Shown piece after piece: positions 1-5,352 of a stretch of DNA of 5,352 nucleotides. The DNA is taken from assembly GCA_934597585.1 (NCBI GenBank), contig CAKTSA010000063.1:1-5352 (forward strand), given 5' to 3'. Numbering within the stretch: the stretch's first letter is position 1; every line of letters begins with the position of its first letter. The notes under the pieces were generated by a model that had not been told where the DNA came from, made no database searches, and worked only from the letters and a program-made list of their open reading frames with translations. This DNA comes from an uncultured Oscillospiraceae bacterium. Lineage in GTDB: Bacteria; Bacillota; Clostridia; Oscillospirales; Oscillospiraceae. The translations under genes and the position numbers were made by a program.

Positions 1-24
1 ATTGCCCGGAAGGGCGGCAAATAG
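1..24 (+). CDS. Possible C-terminal end of an upstream gene (partial)
   Basis: Frame 1 reads Ile-Ala-Arg-Lys-Gly-Gly-Lys and then a TAG stop at 22-24. The codons are mostly G/C-ending, like the genes downstream, and the bases after the stop (25-48) turn abruptly A-rich, as expected of a short intergenic leader. That is the only evidence: seven codons cannot identify a protein, and the match could be chance. If real, the upstream gene ends 38 bases before the gamma-subunit start and could belong to the same transcript. Confidence 0.3.
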   Translation: MARKGGK

Positions 25-48
25 AACAGAACAAGACAATCAAAAAAC

Positions 49-55
49 GAGGAGG
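49..55 (+). promoter_or_regulatory. Ribosome binding site of the gamma subunit gene
   Basis: GAGGAGG lies seven bases before the ATG at 63, a near-perfect match to the anti-Shine-Dalgarno end of 16S rRNA. It fixes the start of the gamma subunit. The 24 bases before it (25-48) are A-rich and non-coding. They are too short to show a full promoter, and I see no convincing -35/-10 pair. Confidence 0.8.
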
Positions 56-62
56 TATACAC

Positions 63-605
63 ATGACAGAAATTCGCTGGCACGGACGCGGCGGTCTGGG
101 CGCGTTCACCGCGGCACGACTGCTGGGCTGTGCCGTATCGCTTTTCGAGGGGAAATACGCTCTGGCGTTTCCCTCCTTCGGCCCGGAGCGCCGCGGCGCA
201 CCGGTGTTCGCCTTTACCCGCATCGACGACAAGGCCATCACCGACCGCAGCGAGGTGGTTTCCTGCGACTGCGCCGTGGTGCTGGATGACACCCTGTTCG
301 GTGATCCCGTCAAGAACGGACTGAAGCCCGGTGCCACCGTTATCATCAATACCACAAAGGACAAGTCCCAGTTTGCCATTGACGGCGTGCAGGTGGTCAC
401 CGTGGACGCCACGGGCCTGGCGCTGGAGATCCTGGGCCGTCCCATCACCAACGTGCCCCTGCTGGGTGCGCTGATCGCCGCCACCGGCATCACCAGCATC
501 CCCGCCGTGGAGGCCGCCATCGACGACCAGCTGGCCCCCAAGCTGCGGGAGAAGAACAAGAAGCTGCTGAACAAGACCTACGAGATCGTAAAGGAGGCGC
601 TGTAA
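63..605 (+). CDS. porG: 2-oxoacid:ferredoxin oxidoreductase, gamma subunit
   Basis: This 180-residue protein is the gamma subunit of a four-subunit 2-oxoacid:ferredoxin oxidoreductase. That cytoplasmic enzyme oxidatively decarboxylates a 2-oxoacid with CoA, giving acyl-CoA, CO2 and reduced ferredoxin. Family hallmarks are clear: the N-terminal RWHGRGG motif (residues 5-11), the AFPSFGPERRGAPV block at about 35-48, FTRIDDK just after it, and VVLDD near 72-76. The length is normal for the family (about 180-190). The start is set by the Shine-Dalgarno at 49-55. The stop at 603-605 directly abuts the delta-subunit ATG. One oddity is Leu at residue 12, where this family usually has Gln (GRGGQG). 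The family call is firm; the preferred 2-oxoacid cannot be read from this subunit. Confidence 0.95.
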   Translation: MTEIRWHGRGGLGAFTAARLLGCAVSLFEGKYALAFPSFGPERRGAPVFAFTRIDDKAITDRSEVVSCDCAVVLDDTLFGDPVKNGLKPGATVIINTTKDKSQFAIDGVQVVTVDATGLALEILGRPITNVPLLGALIAATGITSIPAVEAAIDDQLAPKLREKNKKLLNKTYEIVKEAL

Positions 606-899
606 ATGGAAAGACCTCTGGCTGATTTGACCTATGTTGTGAAGGAACTGCCTCTTGGCCCGTCCTTCCCCACCGGACAGCTGCATGACATCAGCTCCGG
701 TATGCGTACCTTCCGTCCTGTCATCGACACCGAGAAATGCGTCAAGTGCCTGCGCTGCTTCCTGGTCTGTCCCGACGGCGCCATCGACAAGTCCGGCGCC
801 GCGCTGGAGATCGACTATGACTACTGCAAGGGCTGCGGCGTGTGCAATCGCGCCTGCAAGCTGGGCGCTATCACCATGATCAAGGAGGCAGAAGTATGA
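606..899 (+). CDS. porD: 2-oxoacid:ferredoxin oxidoreductase, delta subunit (2x[4Fe-4S] ferredoxin)
   Basis: This 97-residue bacterial-type ferredoxin is the delta subunit, which carries electrons from the catalytic beta subunit to free ferredoxin. Two CxxCxxCxxxC motifs supply eight ligands: Cys45, 48, 51 and 55 (followed by Pro), and Cys74, 77, 80 and 84. The N-terminal stretch of about 40 residues, ending in FRPVID before the first cluster, is the usual delta-subunit extension and separates it from a free ferredoxin. Cys84 is followed by Lys rather than the usual Pro. The ATG comes immediately after the gamma stop, with AAGGAGG at 591-597 inside the gamma coding end. The TGA stop overlaps the alpha ATG (ATGA at 896-899), so delta and alpha are probably translationally coupled. 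Confidence 0.95.
   Translation: MERPLADLTYVVKELPLGPSFPTGQLHDISSGMRTFRPVIDTEKCVKCLRCFLVCPDGAIDKSGAALEIDYDYCKGCGVCNRACKLGAITMIKEAEV
882..888 (+). promoter_or_regulatory. Ribosome binding site that decides the alpha subunit start
   Basis: AAGGAGG sits seven bases before the ATG at 896, inside the last codons of the delta gene. The alpha reading frame is open further upstream (GTG at 842), but that start would add 18 residues encoded out of frame over the second ferredoxin cluster. Alpha homologues begin close to the VSGDEAVALA block, so 896 is the supported start. Confidence 0.85.
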
Positions 900-2080
900 G
901 CGGAAAGCTGTTTGTTTCCGGCGACGAGGCTGTGGCACTGGCCGTGCGTCAGGCAAAGCCCCATGTGATCGCCGCTTACCCCATCACCCCGCAGACCATC
1001 GTGGTGGAGCGTCTGAGCGACTTCGTGGAGGACGGCTCTCTGGAGAGCGAATACCTGTATGTGGAGTCTGAGCACAGCGCCATGTCCGCCTGCCTGGGCG
1101 CCAGCGCTATGGGCGCACGCGCCTTTACCGCTACCTCCAGCCAGGGCCTGCTGTACATGGTGGAGGGCCTCCACTACGCCAGCGGCTCCCGTTTCCCCAT
1201 TGTGATGATGAACGCCAACCGTTCCATCGCCACCCCCTGGAACATCTACGGCGACCAGCGTGACTCTCTGGCCGAGCTGGAATCCGGCTGGGTGCAACTG
1301 TATGCCGAGAACGCCCAGGAGGCCTACGACACCATCCTCCAGGCCTATAAGATCGCTGAGGACCCGGAAGTCATGCTGCCCGTCATGGTGAATCTGGACG
1401 GTTTCGTGCTGACCCACACCTATGAGCTGGTGAGCCTGGCCGAGCAGGGCAAAGTGGACGCCTACATCCCCTATCAGAAGTTTGAAAACCGTCTGGATCT
1501 GGACGCGCCCCGCGGCACCTGCATCACCGCAGGCCCTCCCTACAACACGGAGTTCCGCTATCAGCAGCATCTGGCGACCCTGAAGGCCGCCGAGAAGGTC
1601 AACGAGGCCGACACCGAGTTCGGCAAGCTGTTCGGCCGCAGCTACGGCGGCATGGTGGAAGCCTACCGCTGCGACGACGCCGAGGCCATCCTTATCACCC
1701 TGGGCAGCGTGGCCGGTACCACCCGCTGTGTGGTGGACGCGCTGCGTGAGCAGGGCAAGAAGGTGGGCCTGCTGAAGATCCGCTGCATGCGTCCCTTCCC
1801 CGGCAGGGAAGTGGCCGAGATCGTGAAGAACGCCAAGTTCGTGGGCGTGCTGGAAAAAGACATCAGCTTCGGCTTCGAGGGCGTTGTCTACACCGACGTC
1901 TGCTCCGCGCTGAAGAGCGCCGCCGTGGACGTTCCCGCCGCCAACTATGTGGGCGGTCTGGGCGGCCGCAGCATCTCCAAGGCCGACATCGAAGGCATCT
2001 ACACTGAACTGCTGAACGGCAGCGCCAAGGTTGGCGAAGCCAACTTTGTGAATCTGAGGAGGGATATTTGTGGCGCTTAA
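896..2080 (+). CDS. porA: 2-oxoacid:ferredoxin oxidoreductase, alpha subunit
   Basis: This 394-residue protein is the alpha subunit, which forms the TPP/substrate site together with beta. Visible in order: GDEAVALAV (9-17) and the YPITPQT motif (28-34), whose Thr/Pro segment contacts the active site in pyruvate:ferredoxin oxidoreductases. Next come ESEHSAM (57-63), the GARAFTATSSQG block (73-84), and ANRS (107-110), whose Arg109 matches the substrate-side Arg of the pyruvate enzyme. VMLPVMVNLDGF is at 159-170. The C-terminal transketolase-like domain includes AEAILITLGS (262-271) and RPFPG (299-303). Length is typical (about 380-400). The start overlaps the delta stop, and the end overlaps the beta start by 11 bases. 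The ANRSIATPWNIYGDQ segment (107-121) differs from the form I recall for strict pyruvate enzymes, so the substrate could be another 2-oxoacid; the sequence alone does not settle this. Confidence 0.95.
   Translation: MSGKLFVSGDEAVALAVRQAKPHVIAAYPITPQTIVVERLSDFVEDGSLESEYLYVESEHSAMSACLGASAMGARAFTATSSQGLLYMVEGLHYASGSRFPIVMMNANRSIATPWNIYGDQRDSLAELESGWVQLYAENAQEAYDTILQAYKIAEDPEVMLPVMVNLDGFVLTHTYELVSLAEQGKVDAYIPYQKFENRLDLDAPRGTCITAGPPYNTEFRYQQHLATLKAAEKVNEADTEFGKLFGRSYGGMVEAYRCDDAEAILITLGSVAGTTRCVVDALREQGKKVGLLKIRCMRPFPGREVAEIVKNAKFVGVLEKDISFGFEGVVYTDVCSALKSAAVDVPAANYVGGLGGRSISKADIEGIYTELLNGSAKVGEANFVNLRRDICGA
2056..2062 (+). promoter_or_regulatory. Ribosome binding site supporting the GTG start of the beta subunit
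   Basis: GAGGAGG lies seven bases before the GTG at 2070, inside the end of the alpha gene, where it encodes the Arg-Arg of that protein's tail. No ATG in the beta frame lies nearby, and the conserved beta-subunit Cys motif begins about 20 residues after this GTG. The site therefore supports a non-ATG start overlapping alpha by 11 bases. Confidence 0.85.
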
Positions 2081-2960
2081 CGCAAAGACGATCACCAATA
2101 AGGAATATTTCTACGGTCATAAGGCCTGCGGCGGCTGCGGCGCGGCGCTGGCCATCCGTCTGGCCCTGAAGGTGCTGGGCGACCGCGCCATCGCGGTGAT
2201 CCCCCCCAACTGCATGTCCACCGTGGCATTCATCTATCCCCACATGCCCCTGTTCACCAACGGCATGATCCCCCCCTTCGCCGGTACTGCCGCCGTGATG
2301 AGCGGCATCCTGGCGGGCGCCAAGGCCCAGGGCTTGGAGGATTATCACGTTGTGGGCTTCGCCGGTGACGGCGGCACCGCCGATATCGGCCTGCAGGCCC
2401 TGTCCGGCATGATCGACCGCAACGACAAGGCCATCTTCATCTGCTACGACAACGAGGCGTACATGAACACCGGCGTGCAGAAGTCCGGCCTGACCCCCTA
2501 CGGCATGAAGACCACCAACACCCCCTCCGGCAGCCGCATCCACGGCAGCCAGTCCAGCAAGAAGCGCATGTTCGAGATCGTGGCCGCCCACGGCATCCCC
2601 TACGCCGCCACCGCCTCCCTGGGCTATCCCGAGGACTACCTGGCCAAGGTGGAGAAGGCCATGAACACCGACGGCACCTCCTACATCCATGTGATGGCGC
2701 CCTGTCCCACCGGCTGGGGCACCGCCTCCGATGTGACCGTGGACATCGGCAAGGAGGCCGTGGACTGCGGATTGTGGTATCTGGCGGAGTTCGAGAACGG
2801 TAAGTTCACCGTCAACCGTGACCCCAAGGAGTTCTCCTCCGTGGAGGATTACCTGAAGAAGCAGAGCCGCTTCACCAATCTGGACGACCACGATCTGGAG
2901 CGCATCATTGCCGAACGCGACGCCACCTGGCAGCGCATCCGCAACGACTGGGTGAAGTAA
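2070..2960 (+). CDS. porB: 2-oxoacid:ferredoxin oxidoreductase, beta subunit (TPP and [4Fe-4S] binding)
   Basis: This 296-residue protein is the catalytic beta subunit, which binds thiamine diphosphate and the proximal [4Fe-4S] cluster. Likely cluster ligands are Cys20, Cys23, Cys48 and Cys212. The 25-residue step from Cys23 to Cys48 equals the spacing in the Desulfovibrio africanus enzyme, and Cys212 lies in the conserved APCPTGW motif. The TPP/Mg site is the GDGGTADIG motif (99-107) followed by CYDNEAYMNTG (125-135). Length matches the family (about 290-310). Translation starts at GTG with an excellent Shine-Dalgarno, overlapping the alpha stop. The gene contains two runs of seven C (2201-2207 and 2270-2276), each encoding part of an Ile-Pro-Pro; the frame stays open across both. 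The family is certain and all key residues are present; substrate choice is not determined. Confidence 0.96.
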   Translation: MALNAKTITNKEYFYGHKACGGCGAALAIRLALKVLGDRAIAVIPPNCMSTVAFIYPHMPLFTNGMIPPFAGTAAVMSGILAGAKAQGLEDYHVVGFAGDGGTADIGLQALSGMIDRNDKAIFICYDNEAYMNTGVQKSGLTPYGMKTTNTPSGSRIHGSQSSKKRMFEIVAAHGIPYAATASLGYPEDYLAKVEKAMNTDGTSYIHVMAPCPTGWGTASDVTVDIGKEAVDCGLWYLAEFENGKFTVNRDPKEFSSVEDYLKKQSRFTNLDDHDLERIIAERDATWQRIRNDWVK

Positions 2961-2971
2961 GGAGAAACGCC

Positions 2972-4429
2972 ATGAAAACTGCCAAGGAATATAAAGACAG
3001 CCTCCGCGACCGGAAGATCAAGGTCTATCTGAAGGGCGAGCTGCTGGATCCCAAGACCCTTATCGACCATCCCTTTATCCGGGGTCACGTGAACTCTGCC
3101 GCCATGACCTACGCCCTGGCGGGCATGAAGGAGTACGAGGAGTTGATGACCGCCACCTCCCACCTGACCGGCAAGAAGATCAACCGCTTCACCCACATCC
3201 ACCAGTCCACCGACGATCTGGTGAAGAAGGTGAAGATGCTGCGCATGATCTCCCAGAAGACCGGTACCTGCTACCAGCGCTGCGTGGGCTTCGACGCCAT
3301 GAACGCTACCTACTCCGTCACCTACGAGATCGATCAGGCCATGGGCACTAACTACCATGAGCGGTTCAAGAAGTATCTGGAGTATGTGCAGGAGAATGAC
3401 CTGATGATCGCCGGCGCTATGACCGACGTGAAGGGCGACCGCAGTCTGCGGCCCGGCCAGCAGAAGGATCCCGACCTGTTCGTCCATGTGGTGGAAAAGC
3501 GGGACGACGGTATCGTCATCCGGGGCGCCAAGGCCCACATGACCGGCATGGTCAACAGCCATGAAATGCTCATCATGCCCACCATGGGCATGAAGGAGGA
3601 CGAGGCTGACTACGCCGTCTGCTGCGCCATTCCCGTGGACGCCGAGGGCGTGCTGCACATCTTCGGCCGCCAGACCAACGACGACCGCAAGTGCGAGGGC
3701 GACGTGGATCAGGGCAACGCCCAGTACGGTATCGTGGGCGGCGAGTGCCTGACGGTGCTGGAGAACGTGTTTGTCCCCTGGGATCGCGTGTTCATGTGCG
3801 GCGAGACCGCCTTTTCCGGCCTGCTGGTGGAGCGCTTTGCCTGCTATCACCGGGCCAACTACGGCGGCTGCAAGAGCGGCGTGTCCGATGTGGTCATCGG
3901 CGCGGCGGCCCTGATGGCCGACTACAGCGGCTACGGCAAGGCCAGTCACATCAAAGAAAAGCTTAACGAGATGATCCACAAGGAGGAGACACTGTTTGCC
4001 TGCTCCCTGGCCTGCTCCTGCGAGGGTAAGTGCACCGCCTCCGGCGCGTACTTCGTCGATCCGCTGCTGGCCAACGTGGGCAAGCACAACGTCACCCAGC
4101 TGATCTATGAGATCGACCGTCTGGCTCAGGATATCGGCGGCGGCATCATCGCCACCATGCCCTCCGAGTCCGACCTGAAGAACCCCGAGATCGGCCACTA
4201 TGTGGACAAGTACCTCCGTGGTGTGGACTGCATCCCCACCGAGGATCGCATGCGTGTAGGCCGTCTCATCGAGAATATGACCGGCGGTACGGCGCTGGTG
4301 GAGTCCATGCACGGCGCTGGCTCTCCTCAGGCCCAGAAGGTCATGTATTCCAAGCTGTCCTCTCTGGAACAGAAGAAAAAATACGCCGCCGCCATCGCCG
4401 GCGTCGGCCACGGCGAGAAGAAGGAGTAA
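2972..4429 (+). CDS. abfD: 4-hydroxybutyryl-CoA dehydratase / vinylacetyl-CoA delta-isomerase family protein
   Basis: This 485-residue protein belongs to the FAD- and [4Fe-4S]-containing 4-hydroxybutyryl-CoA dehydratase family. That family dehydrates 4-hydroxybutyryl-CoA to crotonyl-CoA and isomerises vinylacetyl-CoA. It shares a fold with 4-hydroxyphenylacetate 3-hydroxylases and is often mislabelled as one. From memory of the Clostridium aminobutyricum enzyme (about 490 residues; cluster ligands Cys99, Cys103, His292, Cys299), the equivalents here are Cys100, Cys104, His293 and Cys300, each shifted by one. Gln102, Thr191, Glu258, Tyr297 and Lys301 also match catalytic or flavin-contact positions, as does Glu444 in ESMHGAGSPQ. 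Other shared blocks are HQSTDDL (77-83), GAMTDxKGDR (148-157) and KDPDLF (165-170). The ATG follows the beta stop by 11 bases, with AAGGAG at 2959-2964. The extra cysteines at 350 and 354 are unusual. A true hydroxylase is unlikely because the cluster ligands are present. The exact substrate is unproven. Confidence 0.9.
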   Translation: MKTAKEYKDSLRDRKIKVYLKGELLDPKTLIDHPFIRGHVNSAAMTYALAGMKEYEELMTATSHLTGKKINRFTHIHQSTDDLVKKVKMLRMISQKTGTCYQRCVGFDAMNATYSVTYEIDQAMGTNYHERFKKYLEYVQENDLMIAGAMTDVKGDRSLRPGQQKDPDLFVHVVEKRDDGIVIRGAKAHMTGMVNSHEMLIMPTMGMKEDEADYAVCCAIPVDAEGVLHIFGRQTNDDRKCEGDVDQGNAQYGIVGGECLTVLENVFVPWDRVFMCGETAFSGLLVERFACYHRANYGGCKSGVSDVVIGAAALMADYSGYGKASHIKEKLNEMIHKEETLFACSLACSCEGKCTASGAYFVDPLLANVGKHNVTQLIYEIDRLAQDIGGGIIATMPSESDLKNPEIGHYVDKYLRGVDCIPTEDRMRVGRLIENMTGGTALVESMHGAGSPQAQKVMYSKLSSLEQKKKYAAAIAGVGHGEKKE

Positions 4430-4432
4430 ACC

Positions 4433-5352
4433 ATGGAACTGCGTATTTCTGAGCTTGCCAAGCAGTACCCCGCTTCCGGTATCCGCAAGATGTTCGATTT
4501 GGCGGCGGGCTACGATGATGTCATCGCCCTGACGCTGGGCGAACCCAACTTCGAGACCCCGGCCTACATCAAGGAGGCCGCCAAGAAGGCATTGGACGAG
4601 AACTACACCCACTACGCACCCAACGCCGGTCTGCCCGTGCTGCGTCAGGCGGTGGCTGACCGCTACCAGTCCTACTGGGACGGCTATAAGGCCGACAACG
4701 TAGTGGTGACCGTGGGCGCGCTGGAGGGCTTGACCCTGTGCCTGTTGGCACTGCTGAATCCCGGCGATGAGATCCTTGTCCCGGATCCCTGCTTTGCCAA
4801 CTACTACGGGCAGGCCATGATCGCCGGTGCAAGAGCTGTGCCGGTGCCTGCCCACGAGGAGAACGGCTTCAACATGACTGCCGCCGATGTGGAGAAGTGC
4901 ATCACCCCCAAGACCCGCGCTATTATCCTCAACTCCCCCTGCAATCCCACCGGTGCGGTGATGAGCAGGGAGGATGTGCTGGCCATCGCCGAGGTGGTGA
5001 AGAAGCACGACCTGTGGGTGTTCTCCGATGAGCCCTATGACGCCATTGTCTATGACGGCGTGGAGGCCTTCTCCATGGCGCAGGTGGATGACGTGCGCGA
5101 TCATGTGATCGTACTGAACAGCTTCTCCAAGACCTATGCCATGACCGGCTGGCGCGTGGGCTATCTGCTGGTGCCCGACGCCGCCTATGTGCCCAAGTTC
5201 GCCGCCTTGCAGGAGGGTCTGGTGTCCTGCGTGTCCAGCTTCTCTCAGGTGGCCTGTGCCGAGGCACTCAAGAGCACCGACTGCGTCAAGTCCATGCTGG
5301 CGGATTACACCCGCCGCCGTGACATTCTGGTGGACGGCATCAACGCCATCCC
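4433..5352 (+). CDS. Class I PLP-dependent aminotransferase (3' end beyond the window)
   Basis: The first 306 codons of a fold-type I aminotransferase of the aspartate aminotransferase class I/II superfamily run off the window edge. Members are usually about 385-400 residues, so roughly the last fifth is missing. Visible: LGEPNF (35-40), YAPNAGLPVLR (61-71), the NPTG motif with Asn171, Asp199 (pyridine nitrogen contact) and Tyr202 in SDEPYD, the PLP Schiff-base lysine Lys233 in SFSKTYAMTGW, and Arg241 in WRVGY. The usual substrate-carboxylate Arg near the C-terminus lies outside the window. The start is ATG 4433, three bases after the previous stop, with AAGGAG at 4421-4426 inside the preceding gene. 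It would exchange an amino group with 2-oxoglutarate or pyruvate, and here it could feed a 2-oxoacid to the upstream oxidoreductase. Amino-acid specificity cannot be read from this part. Confidence 0.93.
   Translation, partial: MELRISELAKQYPASGIRKMFDLAAGYDDVIALTLGEPNFETPAYIKEAAKKALDENYTHYAPNAGLPVLRQAVADRYQSYWDGYKADNVVVTVGALEGLTLCLLALLNPGDEILVPDPCFANYYGQAMIAGARAVPVPAHEENGFNMTAADVEKCITPKTRAIILNSPCNPTGAVMSREDVLAIAEVVKKHDLWVFSDEPYDAIVYDGVEAFSMAQVDDVRDHVIVLNSFSKTYAMTGWRVGYLLVPDAAYVPKFAALQEGLVSCVSSFSQVACAEALKSTDCVKSMLADYTRRRDILVDGINAI

Noticed and set aside
2..289. Open frame of 95 codons overlapping the start of the gamma gene
   Set aside because: The translation is Arg-rich and motif-free, starts at a TTG at the window edge, and is a frame-shifted shadow of the gamma subunit.
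842..895. Upstream GTG start extending the alpha subunit by 18 residues
   Set aside because: The extension overlaps the second ferredoxin cluster of the delta gene out of frame and has no family counterpart. The ATG at 896 has a well-placed AAGGAGG.
821..2098. Long antisense open frame (425 codons, - strand) opposite the alpha subunit gene
   Set aside because: It shows the same codon-bias artefact: low-complexity His/Gly/Val-rich translation with no recognisable motif, opposite a certain gene.
2201..2276. Two C7 homopolymer tracts in the beta gene as possible phase-variation or frameshift sites
   Set aside because: The frame is intact through both, both encode conserved Ile-Pro-Pro segments, and a central metabolic enzyme is not a typical phase-variable locus. 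Short C runs are expected at this base composition.
1863..2891. Antisense open frame (342 codons, - strand) opposite the beta subunit gene
   Set aside because: The translation is Gly/His-rich and ends in an Arg/Ser-rich low-complexity tail, with no family motif. The + strand beta gene explains the region.
2849..5104. Very long antisense open frame (751 codons, - strand) across the dehydratase and aminotransferase genes
   Set aside because: It lies opposite two genes with unmistakable family motifs. Its translation is a repetitive His/Val/Gly/Leu-rich product, as expected from the complement of G/C-ending codons. No ribosome binding site or domain is recognisable.

Overview
The window is a densely packed, single-strand gene cluster from a GC-rich anaerobe. 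Every gene reads on the + strand. Gaps between genes are 0 to 11 bases or small overlaps, and each start has a strong Shine-Dalgarno sequence (AGGAGG or AAGGAG) 6-8 bases upstream. The enzymes are oxygen-sensitive and ferredoxin-linked: a 2-oxoacid:ferredoxin oxidoreductase and a 4-hydroxybutyryl-CoA dehydratase-type flavin/[4Fe-4S] enzyme. Together with G/C-ending codons and Firmicutes-style ribosome binding sites, this suggests an amino-acid-fermenting, probably butyrate-forming clostridial bacterium, for example a GC-rich gut Oscillospiraceae relative. The taxonomic call is inference.

Layout: bases 1-24 may be the last codons of an upstream gene. Bases 63-2080 and 2070-2960 encode a complete four-subunit 2-oxoacid:ferredoxin oxidoreductase in the order gamma (63-605), delta ferredoxin (606-899), alpha (896-2080), beta (2070-2960, GTG start). 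Bases 2972-4429 encode a 485-residue 4-hydroxybutyryl-CoA dehydratase/vinylacetyl-CoA isomerase family protein in which all four iron-sulfur ligands and the main catalytic residues are recognisable. Bases 4433 to the window edge encode the first 306 residues of a class I PLP aminotransferase, cut off by the end of the window. There is no gene-free stretch above 300 bases, and I saw no tRNA, rRNA, mobile element, CRISPR array, terminator or clear promoter.

How the genes may work together: the aminotransferase would turn an amino acid into a 2-oxoacid, and the oxidoreductase would decarboxylate that to an acyl-CoA while reducing ferredoxin. The dehydratase/isomerase would convert a 4-hydroxybutyryl-CoA or vinylacetyl-CoA type product to crotonyl-CoA for butyrate formation. 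The physical linkage is visible; the pathway and its substrate are inference. Two readings are possible. One is a glutamate/2-oxoglutarate/succinyl-CoA route that needs further genes outside the window. The other is a direct C5 amino acid to C4 acyl-CoA to crotonyl-CoA route, which would be unusual.
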